Assembly (NCBI RefSeq): GCF_900095215.1
Contig: NZ_LT606949.1
Span: forward strand, 1,214,690 to 1,278,689
Length of the DNA: 64,000 bases
From: Polynucleobacter necessarius
GTDB lineage: Bacteria; Pseudomonadota; Gammaproteobacteria; Burkholderiales; Burkholderiaceae
Reading direction: 5' to 3'
Below the pieces are notes generated by a model. It saw only the letters and a list, made by a program, of their open reading frames with translations, did no database searches and was not told the origin of the DNA. Made by a program: the position numbers and the translations under genes. Numbering within the stretch: position 1 is the stretch's first letter; every line of letters starts with the position of its first letter. Of this stretch, positions 20,875 to 29,703 are shown piece by piece.

Positions 20875-21852
20875 ATGGCTTCATTACCAAATATCGTTGT
20901 TCTTGGCGACTATGAGCGTGCACTACGACGATTTTCTAACTGGGATAAGTTGGATCAACAAGCAAATCTCACTATCCATCACGAGCCTTTGCGTGATGAA
21001 GCGCCATATGAAGTAGTCAAAGATGCGGATACGATCGCCATCGTGAGAGATCGCTCCCCTTTTAATGAGGCGATGATTGCGCGCTTACCGAAGCTTAAAT
21101 TTTTAATGTTTACCGGTGAGCGCAATGGACCTCTCGAAGCATCAGCCCTGGTTTCTAGAAACATTCCTATGGCTTGCACACCTGGCGGCCTCTCCAAAGC
21201 AACTACAGCGGAGCTCACTTGGGCATTAATTTTGGGTGCAGCCAAACGCTTGGTGGAAGAAAACAAATTGATTGCTTCTGGTGGATGGCGCGATGCGCTA
21301 TCTCTCCTACCAATGCTCTCCGGTGAACGCCTGGGCATTATGGGCTTGGGCGCTATTGGCAGCCGAGTAGCTCGCGTTGGCGCCGCATTTGGCATGGAAG
21401 TGGTCGCCTGGAGTCCACGCATGACACCGGAACGCGCTGCTGCAGAAAACGCCAAAGCCGTGAGTCTAGAAGAATTGCTCAAAACCTACAAAGTGGTATC
21501 GATGCATTTAGTAGCCGGCCCCGGAACCAATGGCCTGATTAGCGCAGACCAATTAGCGCTCATGCGGCCTGATTCGATTTTAGTACACACCTCTCGCGCG
21601 GCATTGATTAATATGACCGACCTACAAAAAGCATTGGCTGCAGGCAGACCGGGCCAAGCTGCAGTGGATGTATTTGATGTTGAACCTCTCCCAGAAAAAG
21701 ATGCACTGCGTAACATCCCCAATCTTCTAGTCACTCCTCACCTTGGATTTATTGCTGAGCCTATTTTTGCTACATTCTCTAAAGGCATCACCGAAACCCT
21801 GGAAGCATGGCTAGAAAATAAACCAGCGCCCCATCCCTTTCAACCACAGTAA
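20875..21852 (+). CDS. D-isomer-specific 2-hydroxyacid dehydrogenase family protein
   Basis: A 325-residue NAD(P)-dependent dehydrogenase of the phosphoglycerate/glyoxylate reductase family. The cofactor-binding motif GLGAIGSRVARVGAAFGMEV lies near residues 157-176. The catalytic arginine is in VHTSRAALIN, the glutamate in VDVFDVEPLPEKD and the histidine in LLVTPHLGF. The frame is intact, in contrast to the genes immediately upstream. Its exact 2-keto acid is not predictable. It sits 25 bases after the MmgE/PrpD remnant and 19 before a chromate transporter pair, so it may belong to an operon that is partly dead. Confidence 0.9.
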   Translation: MASLPNIVVLGDYERALRRFSNWDKLDQQANLTIHHEPLRDEAPYEVVKDADTIAIVRDRSPFNEAMIARLPKLKFLMFTGERNGPLEASALVSRNIPMACTPGGLSKATTAELTWALILGAAKRLVEENKLIASGGWRDALSLLPMLSGERLGIMGLGAIGSRVARVGAAFGMEVVAWSPRMTPERAAAENAKAVSLEELLKTYKVVSMHLVAGPGTNGLISADQLALMRPDSILVHTSRAALINMTDLQKALAAGRPGQAAVDVFDVEPLPEKDALRNIPNLLVTPHLGFIAEPIFATFSKGITETLEAWLENKPAPHPFQPQ

Positions 21853-21871
21853 TTCTTTTTTTTATTCATGC

Positions 21872-22414
21872 ATGCAAGCGATAACACTAACCCCCAAACA
21901 ATTATTTATTGGGTTTAGCAAGATCGGCGTGTCTGGATTTGGTGGCGTACTTCCTTGGGCGCGCCGTACGATTGTTGAGCAAGAGAAGCGGCTCAGTCCT
22001 GAAGAATTCAGTGCCATGCTAGGCATTTGCCAAATAGTTCCAGGACCTAAGATCGTTAATTTAGGTGTTTGTGTAGGCAGTCGTTTTGCGGGCGTGCCAG
22101 GCGCTATCGCTGCGGTGCTCGGCTTATTGCTGGGTCCTGTGGCGATAGTCATCCTATTAGGCATTCTCTATGAATACTTCAGCTATATGCCGATTGTTCA
22201 AGGTCTGCTTCGAGGCATCTCCGCAGTCGGAGTGGGTCTTATCGCCAGCACTGGTTTCAAAATGATGCATTCAGAATTAAAATACCCTCCTATGCTCTCA
22301 GTCATCATCCTGACTGTTTTATCGGCAAGCTATTTTCATTTGGGCTTAGGCTTGGTGGTTTTATTAGCGTCACCATTAGCATTTTTTCTAGCATGGAAGA
22401 AGGTAAAGAGATGA
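21872..22414 (+). CDS. chromate transporter family protein, first half-gene
   Basis: A 180-residue membrane protein of the CHR family in its short two-gene form, where two homologous halves are separate proteins. The half motif FSKIGVSGFGGVLPWARRTIV is near residues 11-31, and the family's PGP motif is in ICQIVPGPKIVNLGVCVG. Four to six hydrophobic segments follow. Its TGA (22412-22414) lies next to the second half-gene. Family members export chromate, but many short pairs have unknown anion substrates. Confidence 0.87.
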   Translation: MQAITLTPKQLFIGFSKIGVSGFGGVLPWARRTIVEQEKRLSPEEFSAMLGICQIVPGPKIVNLGVCVGSRFAGVPGAIAAVLGLLLGPVAIVILLGILYEYFSYMPIVQGLLRGISAVGVGLIASTGFKMMHSELKYPPMLSVIILTVLSASYFHLGLGLVVLLASPLAFFLAWKKVKR

Positions 22415-22933
22415 TTGGTACTCTTGTTAGCTTTTTTGAAACTCTCTGCCTTCTCTTTGGTGGCGTTTGGAGGCATCAATGTGCTCCTTCCCGCTCTATA
22501 TGACCTCTCCGTAAATCAAGAGCATTGGATTCATAGCCAAACATTCGCGGATTACTTCGCGATTGCCCAAGCTGCGCCCGGACCAAATCTCATGACCGTT
22601 ACCCTGATTGGGTGGAAGGTGGGTAGCGTTGTCGGTGCGGCAATCGCCACAATAGCGATTGCGTGGCCATCTTCGATCATGATCTATTTCTTGCAGCGCT
22701 CAATTTTGGGCATACGAGACATTCAAAAACAGAAAATGATTCAGGCGGCGGCCGGCGTTCTAGCAGTTGGCTTAGTCCTATCCGCAGCGTGGGGGATCGC
22801 CCTGCAGATTAATAGCGGCACAGCTGCTTATTTATTGACCATTGGTACGATTGTGATTACTGTATTTACACGCTGGCATCCGCTTTACCTCATTGCAATT
22901 GGCGGAGCATTGGGTGTCTTAGGATTTATTTAA
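22415..22933 (+). CDS. chromate transporter family protein, second half-gene (start codon uncertain)
   Basis: A 172-residue partner of the preceding half, with SAFSLVAFGGINVLLPALY and the motif AIAQAAPGPNLMTVTLIGW. The only in-frame starts near its beginning are TTG codons (22415). An ATG at 22411-22413, which overlaps the previous stop in the usual ATGA arrangement, is out of frame by one base. Reading ATG-ATT-GTA would require one G fewer in the ATTGGTA string. So either it starts at TTG, weakening expression, or an insertion has just broken the coupled start. The rest of the frame is clean. Confidence 0.75.
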   Translation: MVLLLAFLKLSAFSLVAFGGINVLLPALYDLSVNQEHWIHSQTFADYFAIAQAAPGPNLMTVTLIGWKVGSVVGAAIATIAIAWPSSIMIYFLQRSILGIRDIQKQKMIQAAAGVLAVGLVLSAAWGIALQINSGTAAYLLTIGTIVITVFTRWHPLYLIAIGGALGVLGFI

Positions 22934-22951
22934 ACAGATAGCGGAAAAGAT

Positions 22952-23932
22952 ATGAAATTGATTCAAAACTCCACCATTTTTCTAGTGAGCTTGCTCACTG
23001 TTTTCTGCGGCACATCTTTTGCGCAAAGCAATTAACCAGCTAAACCTGTTAACTTTATCGTGTCTTATGGTGCTGGTGGTAACGCTGACTCAAGAAGTCG
23101 TCAAATCGCACAGACAATGAGCGTCCTCTTGAAACAACCGATTGTGGGTGATAACAAACCAGGCGCTGGCGGCAACATTGGCACCGAAGCCATTGTTCGA
23201 GCTGCGCCAGATGGCTACACCATTGGCATGGGCAATTTCGCGCCAATGGCGGTGAACAAAACACTTTTTGGTAATTTGCGATACGACCCTGAAACTGATT
23301 TAACACCCATCATCTTGATTGAAAAAGGTCCCCTAGTTTTAGTGGTCAACTCCAACTCCCCTTATAAAACAGTTCAAGATATTGTTCCGGCCGCAAAAGC
23401 AAAACCCGGCACCCTCACATTCTCCTCCGGCGGGATTGGTGGTAGCCATAAACTTTCAGCGGAACTATTTGAAATGAATGCTGGCATTTAAATGATTCAT
23501 GTGCCCTATACGAGTGGCTCAGCTGCCTTAACCGACCTCATGGCTGGTAACGTAGACCTGATGTTTGATCAAATGTATTCCGCGGTACCCAGCATTAAAG
23601 CCGATAAGATTCGTCCACTTGCTATCACTAGCAAAAAGCCCTCCCCCCCCCTGCTTCCTAATGTTCCAAGCTTTTCAGAGTTAGGCTATCCAAAGGTTGA
23701 GGTTCTGAATTGGCAAGGGTTGATTGAGCCTAAGGACACACCAAAAGCAATTATTGATAAATGAAATCCGACTGCAAATGAGGCGCTTAAAGATCCCCAG
23801 TTGCGTGACCTCATGTTGTCACAAGGCAATGAAATTGGTGGAGGTAGTCCAGCCGACTTTGCCTCTCTCATCAAAGCGGAGGTATCTAAATGGAGTGCTG
23901 TTGTCAAAACAGCCAACATCAAACCAGAGTAA
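22952..23932 (+). pseudogene. Bug/TctC-family substrate-binding protein with three in-frame stops
   Basis: A single continuous reading frame from ATG 22952 to TAA 23930-23932 encodes a complete Bug receptor apart from three internal stops. These are TAA at 23033-23035 right after the signal peptide (TSFAQSN), TAA at 23489-23491 before MIHVPYTSGSAALTDL, and TGA at 23762-23764 in AIIDK/NPTANEAL, the last most simply TGG to TGA. There is no indel, only base substitutions. Landmarks are NFIVSYGAGGNADSRSRQIA, APDGYTIGMGNF and LPNVPSFSELGYP. A terminator follows. Confidence 0.92.
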
Positions 23933-23952
23933 AAAAATAAGGGTACAAGAAC

Positions 23953-23976
23953 AAAGGGGCCTAGGCCCCTTTTTTA
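23953..23976 (+). terminator. intrinsic terminator after the Bug pseudogene
   Basis: AAAGGGGCC, a two-base TA centre, then GGCCCCTTT and further T. The near-palindromic GC-rich stem with T-run suits the plus strand. It also covers the end of the convergent crcB remnant, so it may work both ways. Confidence 0.85.
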
Positions 23977-24348
23977 TGTGATAGCTTGGTAAGTCAAAAT
24001 ACCTAAAAAAGTGAGAACGAGAGAGCCAACTAAGTTTAAAAGAGCAGTACCCAGCGCCCAAGTAAATTCACCACGCTGCATAAAACCTACTACCCAGAAA
24101 AACTAGAGAAAGTAGTGAGACCGCCCAAAAAGCCAGTCACTACCAGCAATTTCCACTCGGGCGAGAGATGGGGGGTTATTGCCAAAAAATGCTACCGCAA
24201 TGCCAATCAAGTACCCACCAACCATATTCGAAATAAAGGTGCTCAAAGGTAGTGAAGATGCTGCACCCACAGTGAGAAAATTAAAACCCGCTCTTAGTAA
24301 GGCGCCAAACCCTGCTCCAAAAAAGATTGCAAAGATAGGTAGCCACAT
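23974..24348 (-). pseudogene. crcB: fluoride exporter CrcB/Fluc, frameshifted
   Basis: Fluc proteins are small dual-topology fluoride channels. The N-terminus is intact from ATG 24346-24348 (LPIFAIFFGAGFGALLR, then STFISNMVGGYLIGI). The frame changes near 24170 to [18 protein letters not shown] and its conserved [11 protein letters not shown] segment. It changes again near 24085 to [18 protein letters not shown] and ends in YQAIT at 23974-23976. Two indels in 375 bases disrupt the second half of the channel. No fluoride riboswitch-like element was recognised in the few bases before the start. Confidence 0.87.
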
Positions 24349-24361
24349 AATCCGCTCTTTA

Positions 24362-25138
24362 TTAAATGGAAAAACACAGCATACTGATAGAACCCATCTC
24401 GATCCCATCCGTAAATACCTTTGCTTGCTCGCCCTCATACTGCAGAGCCAATGTATACAAAGCGGGCCAGTAGTGTTCTGCAGTCGGGATCGATAAATGA
24501 GCGGCTTCACCATAGCGCTCCCAATCAATTAAGGGCCCATGATGATTTGCATTTATTTTTGCACTGAAAAACTCATTAAAGTCTTGTGCCCATGGGTAAG
24601 GTTGAGCGTCATCCTGCCAACGAATGGTGCGCAAGTTATGCACCACATTGCCGCTCGACAAAATGAGAATATTTTCATCACGTAGTGGGCGGAGCTGTTT
24701 AGCAAGCTCGTAATGCTCTCGCGCCGATATCGATCCATCTAAACTCAGCTGCACTACCGGCACATCCGCATATGGATACAGATATTTCAGGACAGACCAT
24801 GCGCCATGATCAATGCCCCATTCATTCTCTTCGAGCACCACCGGGACATTTAATAATTCTTGGACGCGATCAGCCAAAGCGGGACTGCCTGGCGCAGGAT
24901 ATTGAATATCAAAGAGCGCTTGCGGAAAGCCGCCGAAATCGTGAATCGTTTTGGGTTTATTCATTGCGGTAACCCATACTCCGCGGGTTACCCAATGCGC
25001 TGAAATCACCAATATTGCGTCAGGACGATTAAGTGATTTTCCTAGAGCAGACCATGCCGCTGTATAGCGGTTTGGCTCTATGGCATACATCGGACTGCCA
25101 TGGCCAGCGAATACCGCAGGTTGGCGATGGCTAGTCAT
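24362..25138 (-). CDS. LigB/DODA-type extradiol ring-cleavage dioxygenase
   Basis: A 258-residue class III extradiol dioxygenase, closest in layout to YgiD/4,5-DOPA dioxygenase. Metal-binding histidines fit AVFAGHGSPMYAIEPN (about residue 13), LVISAHWVTRG (about 47) and SSGNVVHNL (about 165), and a further histidine lies in the C-terminal PTAEHYWPALYTL. The frame is intact. The four-base-scale gap to the crcB remnant implies they were cotranscribed. The physiological catechol is unknown; in bacteria this family is often of uncertain role. Confidence 0.9.
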   Translation of the reverse strand: MTSHRQPAVFAGHGSPMYAIEPNRYTAAWSALGKSLNRPDAILVISAHWVTRGVWVTAMNKPKTIHDFGGFPQALFDIQYPAPGSPALADRVQELLNVPVVLEENEWGIDHGAWSVLKYLYPYADVPVVQLSLDGSISAREHYELAKQLRPLRDENILILSSGNVVHNLRTIRWQDDAQPYPWAQDFNEFFSAKINANHHGPLIDWERYGEAAHLSIPTAEHYWPALYTLALQYEGEQAKVFTDGIEMGSISMLCFSI

Positions 25139-25148
25139 TTAATGCTAA

Positions 25149-25286
25149 TTAACCGAATACGTAACACGTATGAGCCGCAACCAAAGCAAACAAAATAGCC
25201 AAGCTTGTAGCAGCTCCGAACATCACGATCAATGTAATGATCTTTTTGTTGATTTCTTCTTTTGATTCGTTATGCCATTCGTTCAT
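25149..25286 (-). CDS. small single-pass membrane protein, 45 residues, unknown function
   Basis: From ATG 25284-25286 to TAA 25149-25151. The protein starts MNEWHNESKEEINKK, a charged cytoplasmic-looking head. One hydrophobic segment follows, IITLIVMFGAATSLAILFAL, and then VAAHTCYVFG. It sits ten bases upstream of the dioxygenase on the same strand. I do not recognise a family. The frame ends cleanly, and the amphipathic head plus membrane span argue for a real small gene. Confidence 0.62.
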   Translation of the reverse strand: MNEWHNESKEEINKKIITLIVMFGAATSLAILFALVAAHTCYVFG

Positions 25287-25331
25287 GCTAAATCCTCTGT
25301 AAACACATTAATGCATAGGGATAATTATCCA

Positions 25332-25499
25332 CTATCGACCGCGACCTGCCTTGCGCATCATGCCCTTTCCGCCACCAAACCCCGCCTGAGGCCTTCCAGC
25401 TGGACCAGATGGCCCTTTTGGAGCGGGTGGACGCGCCGGTGGCTTGGTAATAGCCGCCTTTACTGGGGTTTTTGAATCGGGTTTCTTTTCGTCAGTCAC
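25332..25499 (-). CDS. small basic Pro/Gly-rich protein, 55 residues, unknown function
   Basis: GTG at 25497-25499 is preceded by a good Shine-Dalgarno (AGGAGCTTAAA) and the frame closes with TAG at 25332-25334. The sequence is low complexity: a Lys-rich start (TDEKKPDSKTPVKAA), a Pro-rich middle (KPPARPPAPKGPSGPAGRP) and a Gly/Arg/Lys tail (GFGGGKGMMRKAGRGR). High positive charge suggests nucleic-acid or ribosome contact, but this is speculation. The ribosome-binding site is the main reason for calling it. Confidence 0.6.
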   Translation of the reverse strand: MTDEKKPDSKTPVKAAITKPPARPPAPKGPSGPAGRPQAGFGGGKGMMRKAGRGR

Positions 25500-25529
25500 T
25501 TTAAGCTCCTATGGATATCATATATTGCC

Positions 25530-26192
25530 ATGATTACTGACTATTCTATCCAAGCTGTCGCAATTAATGCGATTCCCCTAATTTTCGCCATCACCATCCA
25601 CGAAGCAGCCCATGGTTACGCTGCCCGCAAATTTGGGGATAACACAGCCTATATGCTGGGACGGGTCAGCCTAAACCCAGCCAAACATATAGACCCCGTA
25701 GGAACCATCTTGATTCCACTGGTCTTAATGCTGACGGGATCCCCTTTTTTAGTTGGATACGCCAAACCAGTACCCGTGAACTTTGGCCGCCTCAGAAACC
25801 CCAGACTTGACTCAATCTGGGTTGCTTTGGCAGGCCCGGGATCGAATTTCATCCAAGCTCTTATATGGCTGACTCTTTTAATCCTATTGGTGGGGTTCGG
25901 TGTAAACGAGAAATTTCTAATCTCAATGTCACAAGCGGGCATTACTTGGAATCTAGGCTTACTCGTATTTAATCTATTTCCCTTGCCTCCTCTAGACGGT
26001 GGTCGCGTTCTGGCAAGCCTGCTTCCCGCACGCCAATCTATTGCCTTGGGCAAAGTAGAGCCCTGGGGCTTTTTTATAGTTTTAGGACTGGTATTCACAG
26101 GGGTGATAGGCGCCTTATGGATAAACCCCTTGATGAACTTCTTTGAATGGCTCATTCTTTTACTAACAAGCCCCTTAAGAATGATTTTTTAA
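25530..26192 (+). CDS. site-2 protease family membrane metalloprotease (peptidase M50)
   Basis: A 220-residue polytopic zinc protease. The HExxH motif is HEAAHGYAARKFGD near residues 24-37, and the third ligand lies in NLFPLPPLDGGRVLASLLP near residues 148-166. The roughly six membrane segments and lack of PDZ or CBS domains fit the short S2P subfamily found in many proteobacteria, not RseP. Substrate is unknown. It is divergently arranged from the small basic protein gene, with both starts within 31 bases, so they share a promoter region. Confidence 0.9.
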   Translation: MITDYSIQAVAINAIPLIFAITIHEAAHGYAARKFGDNTAYMLGRVSLNPAKHIDPVGTILIPLVLMLTGSPFLVGYAKPVPVNFGRLRNPRLDSIWVALAGPGSNFIQALIWLTLLILLVGFGVNEKFLISMSQAGITWNLGLLVFNLFPLPPLDGGRVLASLLPARQSIALGKVEPWGFFIVLGLVFTGVIGALWINPLMNFFEWLILLLTSPLRMIF

Positions 26193-26261
26193 GCCCAGCA
26201 GAAATCAATATTGTGAGATATCATGTGCTCAGCAGTCCCACTTTATCAAAGGAGAGTCGTC

Positions 26262-26708
26262 ATGAAACTTCAAAAAGTTGCTATCGGCGCAGCAGCATTC
26301 CTAGCATTCAACGGAACTGTATTTGCGCAATTTCAAAATGCGGAAAAAGCTGTTGACTATCGTGAAAGTGTTTTTACGGTGATGGCCACCCACTTTGGAC
26401 GCATTGGCGCGGTAGTGAAAGGTGAAGCGCCCTACAACAAAGATGAGGTCGCAAAGAATGCCGCGATCGTAACGATGATGTCCACACTCCCATGGCAAGC
26501 GTTTGGCCCCGGAACAGAAGGTGGCAAAGCAAAGCCTGAAGTATGGTCAGATAACGCAAAGTTCAAAGCCGCTGCAGATAAAATGCAATTGGCTGTAATG
26601 GGCCTAAATAAGGTCGCCCAGTCTGGCGATCTAGAGAGCATCAAGAAATCATTTGGCACAGCAGGATCCACCTGCAAAAGCTGCCATGATGATTTCAAGA
26701 AAAAATAA
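26262..26708 (+). CDS. cytochrome c' (class II c-type cytochrome)
   Basis: A 148-residue periplasmic cytochrome of the four-helix-bundle c' type, which binds NO or supports electron transfer. I start it at ATG 26262, nine bases after AAAGGAGAG; a longer upstream reading lacks a ribosome site. The signal peptide ends FNGTVFAQ, and the C-terminal heme motif CKSCH is near residue 139, as usual for this class. Its end faces the cytochrome b gene with a four-base gap; such pairs are often functional partners. It needs the Ccm system found at 50536-57337. Confidence 0.92.
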   Translation: MKLQKVAIGAAAFLAFNGTVFAQFQNAEKAVDYRESVFTVMATHFGRIGAVVKGEAPYNKDEVAKNAAIVTMMSTLPWQAFGPGTEGGKAKPEVWSDNAKFKAAADKMQLAVMGLNKVAQSGDLESIKKSFGTAGSTCKSCHDDFKKK

Positions 26709-26712
26709 AGAG

Positions 26713-27384
26713 TTACTTAGTCATGAAGTAACCTACGACTACAGCGATTAGACTTAAAAGCAGCAAAGCAAAAGTACGCTGTAGCACTCCATCCTTGGAG
26801 GCGAGACCCAAGTCGGAAGGCAAGTAATGAACCTCCTCGCTTGGGTCAATTTCTTTATCGCCACTGATCATGGGCTTGATGAGATTTTCACCTTTAAATT
26901 TTTTGTAAAACCAAATTGCCGCGACATGAATCGTAATCAAGGTGTAGATCACGACTTGAGTGCCCTCATGAATTTCGGATAAAAACGAAACTACAGAGCT
27001 AGACGCATACTTCGCGAAAGGCCCTTGAAAAGCTACCTCATCATCTACAAATAAACCCGTTATCACTTGCACACTCAAAACAAAGAGCAAGGCAAACACA
27101 GATAAGGCACCTATTGGGTTATGCCCAAGCGTGCGAGGCGACTTTCCTTGTAGATATTGAAGAATAGATTTTTTAGTGGGCAAGAAAGAAAGGAAGCGTG
27201 CATGGGTAGAACCAACAAAACCCCAAACTATTCGGAAGATCAACACAGTCAAAACGCTATAGCCAAAATAGGCGTGCCATTGAATCGCATTACCACCAAG
27301 ATTGACGCTAATACAGCTACCAATAATGCATAGCACCAGAAGCCAGTGAAATAAACGGATTGGCAAATCCCATACGCGAATCAT
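26713..27384 (-). CDS. cytochrome b561-type diheme membrane protein
   Basis: A roughly 223-residue integral membrane cytochrome. The start at 27384 (MIRVWDLPIRLFHWLL) is chosen because AAGGA lies seven bases upstream; another ATG three codons earlier is too close to that site. Heme-ligand histidines are visible in LPIRLFHWLLVL, IQWHAYFGYSV, SEIHEGTQVVIY and LITIHVAAIWFY. A soluble tail and a final membrane segment LLLLSLIAVVVGYFM follow. It is the usual partner of small c-type cytochromes, and the intact cytochrome c' lies head-on downstream. Confidence 0.88.
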   Translation of the reverse strand: MIRVWDLPIRLFHWLLVLCIIGSCISVNLGGNAIQWHAYFGYSVLTVLIFRIVWGFVGSTHARFLSFLPTKKSILQYLQGKSPRTLGHNPIGALSVFALLFVLSVQVITGLFVDDEVAFQGPFAKYASSSVVSFLSEIHEGTQVVIYTLITIHVAAIWFYKKFKGENLIKPMISGDKEIDPSEEVHYLPSDLGLASKDGVLQRTFALLLLSLIAVVVGYFMTK

Positions 27385-27436
27385 TTTCTTCATCCTTACA
27401 GGATAACTCGCTTTTCCCGTAAAATGGAGGGAATTC

Positions 27437-28644
27437 ATGAATCCTGGCAAAGCCTTTAGAACTCTACTGCTGTACCGCATTGGCGCGACACTCAGCTACC
27501 AAATTACGATGGTGGCGGTAGGGTGGCATCTATACGAAATCACGAATAGCGTTGTCTCCCTTGGTCTTGTGGGCCTCGCAGAACTCATTCCTTACTTCGC
27601 ACGCGCACTCTTCTATTCCGGGCATGCAGTCGATCACTACTCTCGCAAATGGATAGCAGCAATCGCCTGCATCACTCATATCGCGGTAGCTTTATTTTTG
27701 ACGGTCATAGCGCTGGACTGGGTTGCTCCACCGGTACCATTGATCTACACGGCAGTTGCGTTGATTGGGGTTGGTCGCGCCTTACTCAGACCTTCTTATC
27801 AAGCGCGTTTTGGGCAAATTATTCCAAGAGATCAATTACCTCGTTACACGACATATGCCTCATCCGCTTTTCAGATTTGTGTTGTGGCTGGCCCTGGACT
27901 AGGCGGCCTGATGATTGGCTTTGCCGGCCTCGAATGGACTTACCTACTCGCCGCTTTTTGCGGGGCTATCGGTTTATATGGAATCACTTTCATTACCGCC
28001 GCTCAAGAAAAAACGGGTAATTTATGCGGTCACTTTCTGAAAAGTTTTTTGAGGGCTTTCATTACGTCAGAAAACATGAGCTCATCTTGGGAATCATGGC
28101 GCTTGATATGTTTGCCGTTCTCTTTGGTGGCGCAGTTTCTATTCGTCCGGCTTTTGTTAAAGAAGTGCTCAACTTAGGACCCGAAGCCCTCGGTATATTG
28201 CGCGCCGCCCCAGCCGCAGGGGCAGTGATTACCGGCATCTATTTAGCTCGGCGACCTATCCTCACAGATTCAGGAAAACATCTCCTGATTTCAGTTGCGG
28301 GATTTGGCGCCGCTGTTATTACTTTTGGGATCTCCAGCAATTTATGGCTATGCGCCTTTTTTCTATTTATCTCCGGCTGTTTTGACTCCGTATCAGTAGT
28401 GATTCGCGGTAGCATCATGCAGCTCACCACTCCAGATCATATGCGCGGCAGAATTAGCGCTATCAATGGAATCTTTACTGGCTCCTCGAATGCGTTGGGC
28501 GCGCTTGAATCTGGTATTGCGGCTAGCATGATGAGTTTAGTACCATCCATCGTATTTGGTGGGGTAGCAACGATCGCTATCATTTTAATCACGTATCGCC
28601 TCGCCCATCCCCTAAGCAAGTTACACCTTAACGATATTTCCTAA
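27437..28644 (+). pseudogene. MFS transporter (enterobactin-exporter-like), one frameshift
   Basis: The first piece encodes about six membrane segments from ATG 27437 (NPGKAFRTLLLYRIGATLSY) through GRALLRPSYQARFGQIIP and AGPGLGGLMIGFAGLEWTYL. One indel near 28010-28022 (AAAACGGGTAATTT) shifts the frame. The second half continues as LMRSLSEKFFEGFHYVRKHEL with MALDMFAVLFGGAVSIRPAF and the remaining six segments. Both halves are otherwise clean over 1.2 kb. Substrate unknown. If the indel is a sequencing artefact this would be a normal gene. Confidence 0.8.
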
Positions 28645-28673
28645 AACGAATTTCTTCGATTTACATCTTGCCG

Positions 28674-29618
28674 CTACTCTTTAATTTCCGACAAGTCCTT
28701 CTGAATAATCTTCAATCTAGCGCGTAACGTGTCTTGATAGCGCTCACGCTCCACTTTAATAGATTCCGCAGTCCACGTAAAAAATCCTTCGCCGGTTTTC
28801 ATACCAAACTTACCGCTAGCAATACGTTCGCTTAAGCATTCCGCAATCGTCGGCGAGTTATTCAAGGTTGGATAAATAGTTGCGCCGCCCGCACCATGCA
28901 CCTCCAGGCCCGCATGGTCTCTTTGCATCGCAGGACCTGCCGCTATATAGCGAAAGCCAAAGCCAAAACGCACCGCCTTATCAATATCTTCGAGCGTGCA
29001 GATACCGGCATCCACCATCGCAAAGGCTTCACGCGATAAGGTATGTTGCAAACGATTCGCCAGAAAACCAGGGAGATCTTTTTTCACAGTGGCCGGCACC
29101 ATGCCGCAGGCAGTCATCAGTCGCGACAGACTTTCGCCAACCATCGGCGAAGTTTTCTCATCATAAACCACCTCAACACAAGGCACTAAATGCGCTGGCA
29201 TAAAGAAATGCAAGCCAATCATGCGAGCGGCCGTCTTTAAACCGCTTGCGATTTCGCTGATGGGAAAGCTGGTGCTATTACTTGCCAACACCGCCTCCGG
29301 CTTTGCATATTTTTCCAGCTTGGCAAACAATTCACCCTTAATGTCCAAACGTTCTGGTACACACTCGATTACCAAGTCGATATCCGACCAATCGACCTCT
29401 TCCAAGGAGCCAGCAACAGAGAGAAAATGAATGCGATGTTCGTATCCAAGCTCAGTCATCGTGTTGGAAAAGTAATCAGACAGAAGGGCGCGTCGCCCAG
29501 TGGTTGACTCTACCACCTGGACTGCGCAACCGCCTCGCGCGCAAACGGCTGCAACGTCTGCACCAATCGTGCCAGCACCAACAACTACTACCTTAGTTTC
29601 GGCCGGGGTAAATAACAT
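28674..29618 (-). CDS. 3-hydroxyacyl-CoA dehydrogenase family protein (carnitine dehydrogenase/lambda-crystallin-like)
   Basis: A 314-residue NAD-dependent dehydrogenase, started at 29618 because AGGA precedes that ATG by eight bases. It has VVVVGAGTIGADVAAVCARG near residues 10-29. The catalytic serine/asparagine region ASNSTSFPISEIASGL and catalytic histidine in IGLHFFMPAHLVPCVE follow, and the C-terminal dimer domain starts FLANRLQHTLSREAF. Only one substrate domain is present, so it is not FadB. A decayed paralogue lies at 35728-36500. Probably acts on a small hydroxy acid or its CoA ester; intact. Confidence 0.88.
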   Translation of the reverse strand: MLFTPAETKVVVVGAGTIGADVAAVCARGGCAVQVVESTTGRRALLSDYFSNTMTELGYEHRIHFLSVAGSLEEVDWSDIDLVIECVPERLDIKGELFAKLEKYAKPEAVLASNSTSFPISEIASGLKTAARMIGLHFFMPAHLVPCVEVVYDEKTSPMVGESLSRLMTACGMVPATVKKDLPGFLANRLQHTLSREAFAMVDAGICTLEDIDKAVRFGFGFRYIAAGPAMQRDHAGLEVHGAGGATIYPTLNNSPTIAECLSERIASGKFGMKTGEGFFTWTAESIKVERERYQDTLRARLKIIQKDLSEIKE

Positions 29619-29703
29619 GAATACCATCCTAAAGGGGTGCAGACTTTTTCTGAAAAATCCTCTTACAATGGGATCATTATTTCAATAAAAAAGTTAGTGG
29701 GAC

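Noticed and set aside
24349..24361. Fluoride riboswitch before crcB
   Set aside because: Only 13 bases separate crcB from the dioxygenase gene on the same strand, too short for the element, and no matching fold was recognised.
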